The notes under the pieces were generated by a model. It had not been told where the DNA came from and ran no database searches. It saw only the letters and a list, made by a program, of their open reading frames with translations. A DNA stretch of 64,000 nucleotides from Candidatus Delongbacteria bacterium (lineage in GTDB: Bacteria > CAIWAD01): assembly GCA_020634015.1 (NCBI GenBank), contig JACKCN010000001.1, positions 541,001 through 605,000 on the forward strand, written 5' to 3'. Below are positions 51,844 to 61,174 of this stretch, one piece after another (the first letter of the stretch is position 1; the number at the start of each line of letters is the position of its first letter). The translations under genes and the position numbers were made by a program.

Positions 51844-53925
51844 TCAGGCCAGTTTTCCTTCCAGCTCTTCCGGATCGCCGCAGGGCAGGGCGCAGGAGTG
51901 GTTCTGGCACACGAATACCATTGGATGTGTGGGTGCCTGAACCGCCAGATCCTCCAGCCAGGGTGCGAGTCTGCACAGACGCTCACTCTGGCCGGAATGC
52001 AGACGATGCAGCACCTGCCCCGGCTGCCAGCGTCTACGGACAACCTCGAGCAGCGCGTGTGTCCGCTCGTGACTGGGGTCTCCCCAGAGCACGATTTCAC
52101 GGCGCGGGCGGCGCAGCTCGTCCAGCCCGCAGAGCAGTCGATTGGCCGAGCCCATCGCCAGGGGATGGTTGGCGTGTGCCAGCGCAACCAGCGCTTCGGC
52201 CCGGTCCAGCAGCTCGTCATCTCCACAAAGACGGCCCAGGCGCACCAGATTCTCAAGCGCCAGAGAATTGCCCGAGGGCAGGGCGCCATCGTGAAACTCC
52301 TTGCGCCGGATCGGGAGTGTGCTGTCCAGCTGGCTGCAGATCCAGTACCCGCCCTGTTCGGAGTCCAGGAAGTCGCGGTCCTGAATCTCCTGCAGGCCGC
52401 GGGCCTGTTCGAGCCACGTGGGATCTCCGTCGGCCGTATACAGATCCAGGAAACCCGAGCACAGAGCGGCAAGATCGAGTTGCTGGGCCGCGATGCCCGC
52501 CTGACCGTCGCGCCAGCGCCTCAGCCAGTGTCCCGCTGGATCACGCAGCGAGTCGAGCAGGAAGTGGGCCGTGTCCCGGGCGACGGCCAGATAACCGGGA
52601 TCGTTCAGGCTCCAGGCGGCCTGGGCCATGGCGGACAGCATCATCCCGTTCCAGTCGGCCAGCACCTTGTCGTCCATGAAGGGCCGCGGGCGCCGTTCGC
52701 GAGCCTCGAGCAGCCGGGGGCGCAGCACAGCGAACAGTTCGCGGGACTGCGCGGAGGGCAGGACCTCGTCCTCGAGGAGGGTTCCCGGCCCACCCGGCAG
52801 GCGCAACACCCAAAGGTCCGCTTCATGTCCGCTCTCGCCCTGCCAGTTGCCACCGGCCGGCAGATCCAGCACGCTGGCCAATGCCCGGGTTCCTTCCGCG
52901 CCCAGCACGCTGTGGAGCTGCTGGTGCGTCCAGACATGGAACCGACCTTCTTCGCCTTCGCTGTCGGCATCTTCGGCGGAGCGGAACCCCCCATTGGGCT
53001 GCAGAAGATTCTGGATCACATAGTCACAGGTCTCGCGCACCACCTGGCGGTAGAATGGGCGCTCGGTCTGACGCCAGGCCTCCAGGTACACGGGCACCAG
53101 CAGCGCCTGGTCATAGAGCATCTTCTCGAAGTGTGGCACACGCCACTCCTTGTCGGTGGAGTAGCGATGCCAGCCCAGGCCCAGCTGGTCAAAGATTCCG
53201 CCGCGCCGCATTTCCTGCAGAGTGCGCTCCACCGCCTCCAGCCGGAAACGGTCGGGACGGTGGCGGCAAAGCTGCAGCAGCAGCTGCAGGTTCTGTGCTG
53301 TGGGAAATCGCGGGGCGTCGCCGAAGCCGCCCCAGAGTGGATCGTGGCGCTTCAGCAGCAGCTCGGCGGCCATGGTCTGCAACTCATTGCCCGGTCGCAG
53401 TCCCGGCCGCTGCTTCGAGCTTTCCTCGATGGCCGCCTGGATCTGGCTCACGGATTCCAGCACGTGTGTGCGATCCTCGCGCCAGGCCTGGGCCAGACGT
53501 GGCACCAGGTCGTGCATGCCCATCCGTCCGTGACGGGTCCTGGGCGGAAAATAGGTACCCGCGTAGAACACCTCGCCCGTCGGCGTGAGCACGACCGTCA
53601 GCGGCCACCCTCCCGAACCGGTGAGCAGCTGGCAGTGATGCATGAAGTACTCGTCCAGATCGGGACGTTCTTCCCGGTCGATCTTCACGCAGACCAGCAG
53701 CCGGTTCATCAGCGCGGCAATATCCGGATCGGCGAAACTTTCGTGTTCCATCACATGGCACCAGTGGCAGGTGCTGTATCCAATGGAAACGAAGAGCGGG
53801 CGATCCAGCTCGCGCGCGCGGGCGAAAGCTTCTTCACCCCAGGGATACCAGTCCACGGGGTTGTGGCGATGCTGCAGCAGATAGGGGCTGCTCTCGAATT
53901 GCAGGCGATTGAGGGTGGAAATCAT
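51844..53925 (-). CDS. Thioredoxin-domain protein YyaL/DUF255 (SSP411 family)
   Basis: The 693-residue protein has an N-terminal thioredoxin-like domain (SSPYLLQHRHNPVDWYPWGEEAF, GYSTCHWCHVMEHESF with the CxxC pair). A six-hairpin-glycosidase-like alpha barrel follows (FDQLGLGWHRYSTDKEW, PHFEKMLYDQALL). Relatives are widespread but their activity is not established. ATG 53925 has GGAAG upstream; a GTG at 53946 is less likely. It is transcribed toward trpF. Confidence 0.9.
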   Translation of the reverse strand: MISTLNRLQFESSPYLLQHRHNPVDWYPWGEEAFARARELDRPLFVSIGYSTCHWCHVMEHESFADPDIAALMNRLLVCVKIDREERPDLDEYFMHHCQLLTGSGGWPLTVVLTPTGEVFYAGTYFPPRTRHGRMGMHDLVPRLAQAWREDRTHVLESVSQIQAAIEESSKQRPGLRPGNELQTMAAELLLKRHDPLWGGFGDAPRFPTAQNLQLLLQLCRHRPDRFRLEAVERTLQEMRRGGIFDQLGLGWHRYSTDKEWRVPHFEKMLYDQALLVPVYLEAWRQTERPFYRQVVRETCDYVIQNLLQPNGGFRSAEDADSEGEEGRFHVWTHQQLHSVLGAEGTRALASVLDLPAGGNWQGESGHEADLWVLRLPGGPGTLLEDEVLPSAQSRELFAVLRPRLLEARERRPRPFMDDKVLADWNGMMLSAMAQAAWSLNDPGYLAVARDTAHFLLDSLRDPAGHWLRRWRDGQAGIAAQQLDLAALCSGFLDLYTADGDPTWLEQARGLQEIQDRDFLDSEQGGYWICSQLDSTLPIRRKEFHDGALPSGNSLALENLVRLGRLCGDDELLDRAEALVALAHANHPLAMGSANRLLCGLDELRRPRREIVLWGDPSHERTHALLEVVRRRWQPGQVLHRLHSGQSERLCRLAPWLEDLAVQAPTHPMVFVCQNHSCALPCGDPEELEGKLA

Positions 53926-54029
53926 GAAACGCTTCCAGTCTGACACGAGTGCTCAACGCCGTGGTCTGCGTTGATCCGCTCAAACTAAGGCTTGCCTAAC
54001 TGGGAATCGACCCATCCACCGGATTCATC

Positions 54030-55013
54030 TCAGCCAAAAACACGCGCCAGCAGGATCAATGCCAGCCAGCAGAGCAGCAACACCTGCTTCTGGGCAAGTT
54101 TGAAAGCCTTGAGCACCGCGTCGGCAAGCGTGGAATGGGCGCGCGCGGGCATATCGGCGGACTGGACCAGCATGCGGACCGAAGGCAGGAGCGTGAACAC
54201 CGGCAGTGCCAGTGCCATGGCCCATTGCAGCGCAGGCAGATCGCTGCGGGAATGAAGGAACAGCGACAGGCCCGTGATGACCGTTCCCAGCAGAAGCAAG
54301 GCCAACCTTGCCACTCGGCGTGGCCCCAGCAGCACCGCCAGGGTGCGTTTGCCCGTATGGCGGTCCATGGCCACATGCCCCAGCCCGCTGCCCAGGGCCG
54401 ATGAAGCCGCCAGACCGAGCGCGGGCAGGCTCCAGAGCAGGGGATAGTCGCCCAGCGGAAGCCCGCAATACCCCCACCCCAGCCAGGGCAGCAGCAGGCC
54501 CACTCCGAAGGTCTCCAGCAGTTCTCCTCCGCCTCGGTAGTTCAATCGTGCCGGAGGAAAACTGTAGAGCAGGGGCAGCAGCATGGCGGCCACGGCCAGC
54601 AGACCCAGGCTGTGGGCCCCGCCGGTGGCTTCACGCAGCTGGGTGAAGAAGGCGAATGCCAGCAGGGCAGCGCTGCCGGCCAGGCCCACGGCCCTTGGGG
54701 AGAGCCAGCCCAGCGGGATCACCCGGGGGCCCAGACTGGACGGATGACGCAGCATGTGCTCGCGATCCGCGTCCGCATCGGCCAGATCGTTGAGCAGCAC
54801 GATGGCCGCCTGCAGCAGCAGACCCGCGAGGCTCACCAGCAGGATCCCCGAAACCGGGTGCGGGGCATGTCCGGCCAGAGCCAGCGCCACTCCCACCCCG
54901 ATCGGCAGCAGAATCTTGGGCAGCGACGCCGGACGCAGGGCGGCACGCCAGCATTGCGCGAGCGGAGGTCGCCGGGGGAGTTCCTCCCTCGCTGTGCTTT
55001 GCATTAGATTCAT
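54030..55013 (-). CDS. UbiA-family prenyltransferase (paralog 2)
   Basis: The 327-residue polytopic protein has the first Asp-rich motif NDLADADADREHM and the second MDRHTGKRTLA. The shared loop YSFPPARLNYRGGGELLE is present. It resembles MenA-type 1,4-dihydroxy-2-naphthoate prenyltransferases more than UbiA proper, though substrate is not provable. ATG 55013 follows GAAGG. It sits upstream of the DUF255 gene and divergently to an unknown gene. Confidence 0.85.
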   Translation of the reverse strand: MNLMQSTAREELPRRPPLAQCWRAALRPASLPKILLPIGVGVALALAGHAPHPVSGILLVSLAGLLLQAAIVLLNDLADADADREHMLRHPSSLGPRVIPLGWLSPRAVGLAGSAALLAFAFFTQLREATGGAHSLGLLAVAAMLLPLLYSFPPARLNYRGGGELLETFGVGLLLPWLGWGYCGLPLGDYPLLWSLPALGLAASSALGSGLGHVAMDRHTGKRTLAVLLGPRRVARLALLLLGTVITGLSLFLHSRSDLPALQWAMALALPVFTLLPSVRMLVQSADMPARAHSTLADAVLKAFKLAQKQVLLLCWLALILLARVFG

Positions 55014-55064
55014 GGCGCGTCCTTCAATGCAGGCTGACGCCCTTACCAACGCAAGAGTGTGCCC

Positions 55065-55829
55065 ATGTGTCCCGCTGATTCCCGATTCGGTTCCGATACC
55101 CAGTCCTGGCTTGACCTGCTGGAAGACAGTGACCGCTGGTTGAGGGAACGCTCCGGCTGGGCCAGTCTGCAACCGGAGCGAGAACGGGCCAGCGATCTGG
55201 TGAGCATGAGCCGGGTGGCTCTGACTCCCGACGATGCGCCCGAACTGTGTCACACCTTCGCCCGCGGTCTGGCACATCTGGTTCGCCAGCAGGCCGAGCA
55301 CTTTCCTCACAACATCTTCTGCGATCTGGACTTCCTCTGCGCCTCACTGCTGCAGCAGGCGCGCGCCAGCGACGAGGCCTGCGCGGATCTGGAGCGGAGT
55401 TTCGGCCTGCTGGAAGAACTGAACGCAGCCTTCGGTCGCCACTCCACCATCCGCTTTCGCTATCTGCACGACTTCCTCTATGGGTGGGACTGGGCCCGCT
55501 GGGTCGCGCGTGATCCAGATTCCCGACGGCTGCTGGGCCCGTTCTCCACGCCCTTCCTGGAAAATCTGCTCGAGCGCGGGCAGGAACTGCAGCAGCTGAT
55601 CGCCCGTCAGGACGCGCGCTATCATCGCCTGGAAGCCGGTCATTTCCGCAATCCGTTCGGATTCGTGCGGGAGCCGAAGGAAGAGTGTCTGCTTCACGGC
55701 ACATTGGCCCGGCGCGGCATGATCCCGCTGGAAGCATGGCGCGCGGAGACGCAGCCCGAATGGAACAGGCCCTACGGCGAGACCCGTGCCACTGTGGCCC
55801 GGGAACTGGGGCTGGAACGCACGCGCTGA
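55065..55829 (+). CDS. Hypothetical protein
   Basis: I do not recognise this 254-residue soluble protein. It is rich in helix-forming residues and contains W and R clusters (DDAPELCHTFARGLAHLVRQ, HNIFCDLDFLCASLLQQA, FRYLHDFLYGWDWARWVARD) and a tail with HFRNPFGFVREPKEECLLHG. No signal peptide or membrane segment is seen. GTG 55059 is an alternative start, two codons longer. Codon use matches its neighbours, and it is convergent with mnmA (10 nt apart). Confidence 0.7.
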   Translation: MCPADSRFGSDTQSWLDLLEDSDRWLRERSGWASLQPERERASDLVSMSRVALTPDDAPELCHTFARGLAHLVRQQAEHFPHNIFCDLDFLCASLLQQARASDEACADLERSFGLLEELNAAFGRHSTIRFRYLHDFLYGWDWARWVARDPDSRRLLGPFSTPFLENLLERGQELQQLIARQDARYHRLEAGHFRNPFGFVREPKEECLLHGTLARRGMIPLEAWRAETQPEWNRPYGETRATVARELGLERTR

Positions 55830-55839
55830 ACAGCCCGGT

Positions 55840-56922
55840 TCAATCCGACAGTCCCGGGGTCTCCACCTGCTGGATCACGGCCGAGCCCAGGCACTCCTCT
55901 CCCCTGTAGAACACCACGAACTGCCCCGGTGCCAGTCCCGTGTCGGGGCGCTCCAGCTCCACCAGCCAACCTTCGTCGGCCAGAGGGCGCAGGCGGCAGG
56001 CGGGCAAGGAGGGGCCATGACGCACCTTGCAATGCAGGCTTTCCTCCCCGGGGACCGGACCCAGCCACTGGGCCTGACCGGCCCGGAAGCGGCTGGCCGC
56101 GTGATCCATCAGGTACTCCTGACGACTGATGAAGACCACGTTCTCGACCGGGTCCTTGCCCACCACGTACCATGGGCCTCCGTGCAGGCGCAGCCCCTTG
56201 CGCTGGCCGATGGTGTGATACCAGAAACCCTGATGCGTGCCCTTGCGCGTACCGGTCTCCCACTCCACGATCGGCCCTTCCTTCACCCCCAGGTGATGAC
56301 GCACGAATTCGGAGTAGCGGATCTTGCCCAGAAAACAGATGCCCTGGCTGTCGGGGCGAGCCCGATTCGGCAGCTGGAATTCCTCGGCCAGGGCGCGCAC
56401 CTCGTGCTTGTGCAGGTGCCCCACCGGAAACAGGCAACGGGCGAGCTGGGCCGGAGCCATCCGGGCCAGAAAGTAACTCTGGTCCTTGACCGGGTCGGGA
56501 GAACGCAACAATCGCAGGCGGTCGCCTTCGTGGTCCAGGCGGGCATAGTGACCGCTGGCGACCAGGGCCTCGGGTTGTCCCAGGCAGTCCAGGAAGGCAC
56601 CGAACTTGATCCGCTCGTTGCAGAGCAGGTCGGGGCTGGGGGTGCCGCCGGCACGCAGTTCGTCCAGGACATAACTGACCACGCGTTCCCAGTATTCCTT
56701 CTGGAGTGGCAGCACTTCCAGCGGCACGCCGGCCTGCTGACAGACGGCACGCGCGGCGTCCAGATCGTCCTCCCAGGGGCAGTCCCCCAGGAAAGCCAGC
56801 TCTTCCTGCAGCCAGATCTTCAGGTACCAGGCGGTCAGCCGATGCCCGCCAGCCCTCTGCAACAGGCGCAGGGCCACCGAACTGTCCACTCCCCCCGACA
56901 ACAGCACCGCCGTGTCCCGCAT
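55840..56922 (-). CDS. mnmA: tRNA-specific 2-thiouridylase MnmA
   Basis: MnmA thiolates U34 of tRNA-Lys, -Glu and -Gln. The 360-residue enzyme has the PP-loop SGGVDSSVA, the catalytic Cys101 in LLCNERIKF, and Cys196 in DSQGICFLG. ATG 56922 (GGAGA 6 nt upstream) is preferred to 56934. A TATATTG box lies about 40 nt upstream on the minus strand (56957-56963). The gene is divergent from moaA. The window also encodes a tRNA-Gln, though with the CTG rather than the TTG anticodon. Confidence 0.95.
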   Translation of the reverse strand: MRDTAVLLSGGVDSSVALRLLQRAGGHRLTAWYLKIWLQEELAFLGDCPWEDDLDAARAVCQQAGVPLEVLPLQKEYWERVVSYVLDELRAGGTPSPDLLCNERIKFGAFLDCLGQPEALVASGHYARLDHEGDRLRLLRSPDPVKDQSYFLARMAPAQLARCLFPVGHLHKHEVRALAEEFQLPNRARPDSQGICFLGKIRYSEFVRHHLGVKEGPIVEWETGTRKGTHQGFWYHTIGQRKGLRLHGGPWYVVGKDPVENVVFISRQEYLMDHAASRFRAGQAQWLGPVPGEESLHCKVRHGPSLPACRLRPLADEGWLVELERPDTGLAPGQFVVFYRGEECLGSAVIQQVETPGLSD

Positions 56923-57079
56923 TGCATCTCCCATTCCCGGACCGTCCGGGCCCGCTCAATATACGGCCTGTGCGGACCCGCGCGCGGGGCTTCCCTTTCA
57001 AAGGACCATCCGCTACTATTGTCCTCGCCCGAGGGATCCGCCCCGTCCGGGCAGGACTCCCCGAGACCCGGAGAACACA

Positions 57080-58102
57080 CTGACCACTCCCGACACATCC
57101 AGCGTTCTGGACGCTCTGGCTCGCCCCCTGCAGGATCTGCGCATCTCGCTCACGGATCGCTGCAACTTCCGCTGCGTCTATTGCATGCCCAGCGAAGTAT
57201 TCGGCAAGGACCATGCCTTCCTGCCCCGCAGCGAATTGCTCTCCTTCGAGGAAATCACGCGCCTGGTGCGACTTGTACGCCCGCTGGGAGTGCGCAAGGT
57301 GCGGTTGACCGGTGGCGAGCCCCTGCTGCGCCGGGACGTGCCCCTGCTGGTTGAAATGCTTGCCGCGCTGGACCTGGACGATCTGGCCATGACCAGCAAC
57401 GGAGCCCTGCTGGCGCGCCACGCCACGGCATTGGCCAGGGCAGGACTGAAGCGTGTCACGGTCAGCCTGGATTCAATGGACAACGCCGTTTTCCAGCGGA
57501 TCAACGGCATCAGCTTCCCGGTGGAACAGGTGCTCGAGGGCATTGATGCGGCCGCCGCCGCGGGCCTGGCGCCCATCAAGATCAACATGGTGGTGCAGCG
57601 CGGGCTGAACGAGGACCAGATCCTGCCCATGGCTCGCCACTTCCACGGCAGTGGACACAGCCTGCGCTTCATCGAATACATGGACGTGGGCGCCAGCAAC
57701 GGCTGGAAGCTGGATCGTGTCCTGCCCGCGGCCAGGATCCTTGAGGTCCTGCGTCGCGAGTTCGAGCTGGAAGAGCTGGAACCGGGCTACCGGGGAGAAG
57801 TGGCCTCCCGTGTGCGCCATACCGACGGCGGGGGCGAACTGGGCATCATTTCCAGCGTCAGCAAACCCTTCTGTCGGGACTGCACGCGCATGCGGCTCTC
57901 GGCCGAGGGCAAGGTGCACACCTGCCTCTTCGCCACCACAGGCACGGACCTGCGTCCGTTGCTGCGGGGGAGCGCGTCCGACGAGCAGCTGCAGCAAATG
58001 ATCGCCGCGCTCTGGAACAAGCGGTCCGACCGCTATTCCGAATTGCGCGACGAAGACACCCCCAGGGACGGGCGGGTGGAAATGTCGTACATCGGAGGTT
58101 GA
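57080..58102 (+). CDS. moaA: GTP 3',8-cyclase MoaA (probable CTG start)
   Basis: MoaA is a radical-SAM enzyme that starts molybdopterin synthesis from GTP. The N-terminal Fe-S cluster is bound by C28, C32 and C35 in TDRCNFRCVYC. The C-terminal cluster is in FCRDCTRMRLSAEGKVHTC. Homology starts about 20 residues before the first cluster, yet no ATG, GTG or TTG occurs in frame there. CTG 57080 has GGAGAA at good spacing and gives the right length (340 residues). The only in-frame GTG, at 56912, would overlap mnmA and add a non-homologous tail. A TACTATTG box lies at 57014-57021. Confidence 0.9.
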   Translation: MTTPDTSSVLDALARPLQDLRISLTDRCNFRCVYCMPSEVFGKDHAFLPRSELLSFEEITRLVRLVRPLGVRKVRLTGGEPLLRRDVPLLVEMLAALDLDDLAMTSNGALLARHATALARAGLKRVTVSLDSMDNAVFQRINGISFPVEQVLEGIDAAAAAGLAPIKINMVVQRGLNEDQILPMARHFHGSGHSLRFIEYMDVGASNGWKLDRVLPAARILEVLRREFELEELEPGYRGEVASRVRHTDGGGELGIISSVSKPFCRDCTRMRLSAEGKVHTCLFATTGTDLRPLLRGSASDEQLQQMIAALWNKRSDRYSELRDEDTPRDGRVEMSYIGG

Positions 58103-58214
58103 CCGCCGGTCCGGACCCAGCGCCTGCATTCCGCCACACACGAGCGCGTGTGCCTGCAGAACGCCCTGGGTCGACCGCCGCTGGAACCTTCTCAACACTT
58201 GCGGAGACTGTGTC
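58103..58214. other. Spacer between moaA and the SDR gene
   Basis: No gene or clear terminator is seen. The two genes may be in one transcript. Confidence 0.3.
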
Positions 58215-58913
58215 ATGGACTTTCAGAACAAGCTGGCCGTGGTCACGGGTGGCGGAGGCTTCCTGGGCACTGCCGTGGTGCGTGACCTGCTGGAATCGGG
58301 TGCCCGGGTGGCGGTTCCCCTCTATCACGAGGAAGAAGGCGACCGCCTGCGTGACGCTCTGGGGTCGCTTGAGCCCAACCTGCTCGCCACGGTCTGTGAT
58401 CTGTCCAGCGAACAGGCCACCATGGCGTGGTTCGCCGGGCTGGGGCCGCGGTTGGACCTGCTGGCCTGCATTGCGGGTGGGTTTGCCTGGAGCCCCATCG
58501 AGGACAGCGATGCCAGCACCCTCGAGCGCATGTTGTCAATGAACCTGCATTCCGTGTACAACAGCGTGCGCGCCGCGCTGCCGCTCTTCGGCGCGGCCGG
58601 CGGGGGGCGCATCGTCACGGTGGGCGCACTGCCCGCCCTGAATGGTGGTGGCGCCAACATGAGCGCCTACGTCGCCAGCAAGGGCGCCCTGCTCAGCCTG
58701 ACTCGCGCCCTGGCCGAGGAACTGCTGCCGCAGAGCATCACGGTAAACGCGATCGTGCCCACCATCATCGACACCCCGACCAACCGTGCCTCGATGCCCG
58801 ATGCCGATACCGGCAAGTGGCTGGCTCCCGCGGACATCGCCCGGGTGATCCACTTTCTGGCGGGTCCCGATGCCCGGCTGGTCACGGGGTCCGCGCTCAG
58901 CCTGGCCCTGTGA
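58215..58913 (+). CDS. Short-chain dehydrogenase/reductase
   Basis: The 232-residue SDR has the nucleotide motif VVTGGGGFLGTAVV, the NNAG-equivalent ACIAGGFAWSP, and the active-site SAYVASKGALL (YxxxK). The catalytic Ser position is replaced by a VGALPAL stretch, worth checking. The C-terminus is short. The substrate is unknown. Its stop overlaps the rarD start (GTGA). Confidence 0.85.
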   Translation: MDFQNKLAVVTGGGGFLGTAVVRDLLESGARVAVPLYHEEEGDRLRDALGSLEPNLLATVCDLSSEQATMAWFAGLGPRLDLLACIAGGFAWSPIEDSDASTLERMLSMNLHSVYNSVRAALPLFGAAGGGRIVTVGALPALNGGGANMSAYVASKGALLSLTRALAEELLPQSITVNAIVPTIIDTPTNRASMPDADTGKWLAPADIARVIHFLAGPDARLVTGSALSLAL

Positions 58914-59812
58914 GCTCCGGCCTGCGCGGGTTTCTGCTGACCGCGGGAGCCTTCGTGATCTGGGGTCTGATGCCCCTCTACTGGCGCTTGCTGGCAGAGT
59001 TTCCGGCGAGCTACATTCTTTGCCAGCGTGTGATCTGGGCCGTGGTCAGCCTGGCTCTGCTGCTGATCCTGCGCTCCCCGCAGCGCCTGCCCGTGATTCT
59101 GGCGCACCTGCGCCATCCCGACCGGGGACTGCTGTTGCAGGCCCTGGCAGGCCTGTTGATCGGAACCAACTGGATGGTCTTCATCTGGGCCGTGACTCAT
59201 GAACATGTGCTTCAGGCAAGCCTGGGCTATTTCGTGAATCCACTGGTCAATGTGGTGCTGGGCAGGCTGGTGCTGGGAGAACGTCTCAGCCGGGCCCAAC
59301 AAGTGGCCGTGCTGCTCGCTTCGCTGGCCGTGGCCCTGATGGCCCTGCGGCTGGAACACCTGCCCTGGATCTCCCTGACCCTGGCGGGCACCTTCGGCAG
59401 TTACAGCCTGTTGAAGAAGCGCACACCCTTCTCCTCGCTCGAAGGACTGCTGGTGGAAACCAGTCTGCTGCTGCCTCTGGCACTGGTCGGACTGTTGTTG
59501 TTGCCCGCGCCTTCGGCGGGCAGCCCGAGCCCCTGGATGCATGCGCTGCTGCTGACCACGGGGCTGGCGACCGTGACACCCCTGCTGCTGTTCGGCGCAG
59601 GCGTGAAACACCTGAAGCTGGGCACGGTGGGGCTGATCCAGTATCTGGCACCCAGTGGGCAGTTCCTGCTGGCGCTCTGGGTGTTTCATGAGCCCTTGCT
59701 GAAAACCCAGCTGATCGGGTTCATTCTGATCTGGACCGGCCTGGCGATCACGAGCGTCGACAGCGTGCGACAGATGGGCCGGAACCGGCGTTCCGCACTG
59801 GCCACCCCCTGA
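58910..59812 (+). CDS. rarD: EamA-family transporter RarD
   Basis: The 300-residue protein has about ten transmembrane helices in two EamA halves. RarD features are FVIWGLMPLYWRLLAEFPASYILCQRVIW, NWMVFIWAVTHEHVLQASLGYFVNPL and LIQYLAPSGQFLLALWVFHEPL. RarD proteins are thought to export or move small metabolites; the substrate is not established. GTG 58910 overlaps the SDR stop and is the only start of family length. Confidence 0.9.
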   Translation: MSSGLRGFLLTAGAFVIWGLMPLYWRLLAEFPASYILCQRVIWAVVSLALLLILRSPQRLPVILAHLRHPDRGLLLQALAGLLIGTNWMVFIWAVTHEHVLQASLGYFVNPLVNVVLGRLVLGERLSRAQQVAVLLASLAVALMALRLEHLPWISLTLAGTFGSYSLLKKRTPFSSLEGLLVETSLLLPLALVGLLLLPAPSAGSPSPWMHALLLTTGLATVTPLLLFGAGVKHLKLGTVGLIQYLAPSGQFLLALWVFHEPLLKTQLIGFILIWTGLAITSVDSVRQMGRNRRSALATP

Positions 59813-59861
59813 GCGTGCCTGTGGGCATGCTTGTTGAGCAACACAAACCGGAGACACGATC

Positions 59862-60170
59862 ATGGCCACGTATCACCAGGCAATGCGCAGTGCCGACTTG
59901 CTGGAGGGCAGCCCCCGGGCAGTCCAGCTTCTGGGAGTGGAGCTGTTGCTGGTACGCCTCGACGGCAAGGCCTACGCCCTGGAGAACAACTGCACCCACG
60001 ATGACTTTCCCCTGCATGAGGGCGGCTGCGAGAACGGGGAGCTGGTCTGCCCTCTCCACGGCGCTCGCTTCGACATCCGGACCGGACAGGTGCTGAGCCC
60101 GCCGGCCTTCGACGACCTGCGCAGTTTTCCCGTCCGCGAACTGGATGGACAGGTGCAGGTGGAGCTCTGA
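59862..60170 (+). CDS. Rieske-type ferredoxin
   Basis: The 102-residue protein binds a 2Fe-2S cluster with Cys44-x-His46 (NNCTHDDFPL) and Cys63-x2-His66 (VCPLHGARFD). These occur in the order and spacing of bacterial Rieske ferredoxins that feed electrons to oxygenases or reductases. An extra Cys56 is present between the motifs. No oxygenase lies nearby. ATG 59862 starts the family-length product. Confidence 0.9.
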   Translation: MATYHQAMRSADLLEGSPRAVQLLGVELLLVRLDGKAYALENNCTHDDFPLHEGGCENGELVCPLHGARFDIRTGQVLSPPAFDDLRSFPVRELDGQVQVEL

Positions 60171-60213
60171 CCGGAACCGCGAGAAATCCTCCAGAATGGC
60201 TTGCTGCCGCGAA

Positions 60214-60235
60214 ATCAAAGTGATATCATTTTGAT
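60214..60235 (+). promoter_or_regulatory. 22-bp near-perfect palindrome, candidate operator of the SPFH-RHH operon
   Basis: ATCAAAGTGAT and ATCATTTTGAT face each other with one mismatched pair. The site is 57 nt upstream of the SPFH gene. The second gene of the operon is a ribbon-helix-helix-like protein, a class that binds such symmetric AT-rich sites, so autoregulation is plausible. Confidence 0.55.
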
Positions 60236-60291
60236 CGCGCTCGGGCAGAACGACATGGCTGCCCGCCCTGAGTCCATCACTGGAGGAATTC

Positions 60292-61161
60292 ATGGTCAAG
60301 GATATCGAGATCAAGGCACCAGCGGGCCTGACGCCGGCGCTGATACTGTGCGCACTGCTTTCGGCCGATCTGGTCCTGCTGCTCTGGGGTGCCAAATCCC
60401 ACCTTCCCCCCGTGATCATCGGGGCGATCCTGATGATTCTCGTGCTGAGTACTCTGCTGGGAGGCCTGTTCATGGTCAATCCCAACGAGTCCCGCGTGGT
60501 GCAGCTCTTCGGACGCTACATGGGCACGGTCAACGAACCGGGCCTGCGCTGGGCCAATCCTTTCTACACCAAGACCAGCATCTCGCGCCGAGTGCGAAAC
60601 TTCGAGACCTCGCGGGTCAAGGTGAACGACCTGCGCGGCAACCCGGTGGACATCGCCTGCGTGGTCGTCTGGCAGGTGGTGGACTGTGCCGAAGCCACCT
60701 TCGAGGTCAATGATTACGTGGACTACGTTCACGTGCAGAGCGAATCGGCCGTGCGCAACCTGGCCCGCGCCTATCCCTACGACAGCTATGGCGACGAGGG
60801 CATCTCGCTTTCCGGTGACACGGGAGAAGTGTCACACCGCCTGCAGGAGGAAATCCAGCAGCGTCTCGAGAAGGCGGGTGTCCGTGTGATCGAAGCCCGC
60901 CTGAGTCACCTGGCCTACGCCCAGGAAATCGCCGCTGCCATGCTCCAGCGCCAGCAGGCCAGTGCCGTGGTGGCCGCCCGCTCCCAGATCGTGGAAGGTG
61001 CGGTGGGCATGGTGGACATGGCCCTGGAAATGCTTTCGCGCAAGCAGATCGTCACGCTGGATGAGGAGCGCAAGGCTGCCATGGTCAGCAACCTGCTGGT
61101 CGTGCTCTGCAGCGATCGTCACACCCAGCCCGTGGTGAACACCGGCACGCTGTACAACTAG
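60292..61161 (+). CDS. SPFH/Band 7 domain protein
   Basis: The 289-residue protein has two N-terminal hydrophobic segments (LILCALLSADLVLLLWG, VIIGAILMILVLSTLLGGLFMV). The SPFH fold follows (NPNESRVVQLFGRYMGTVNEPGLRWANPF). A helical C-terminal part (LQRQQASAVVAARSQIVEGAVGMVDMALEML) usually drives oligomerisation. Such proteins form membrane scaffolds. It is followed 13 nt later by a small RHH-like gene, a conserved pairing in many bacteria, and preceded by a palindrome. Confidence 0.9.
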   Translation: MVKDIEIKAPAGLTPALILCALLSADLVLLLWGAKSHLPPVIIGAILMILVLSTLLGGLFMVNPNESRVVQLFGRYMGTVNEPGLRWANPFYTKTSISRRVRNFETSRVKVNDLRGNPVDIACVVVWQVVDCAEATFEVNDYVDYVHVQSESAVRNLARAYPYDSYGDEGISLSGDTGEVSHRLQEEIQQRLEKAGVRVIEARLSHLAYAQEIAAAMLQRQQASAVVAARSQIVEGAVGMVDMALEMLSRKQIVTLDEERKAAMVSNLLVVLCSDRHTQPVVNTGTLYN

Positions 61162-61174
61162 TGGGCACAAGGTC

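Noticed and set aside
56912..57079. GTG 56912 as the moaA start
   Set aside because: Would overlap the start of mnmA and add about 56 residues unlike any MoaA N-terminus.
55772..57421. 549-codon minus-strand frame across mnmA and moaA
   Set aside because: Overlaps two well-identified genes in other frames and has no recognisable domain.
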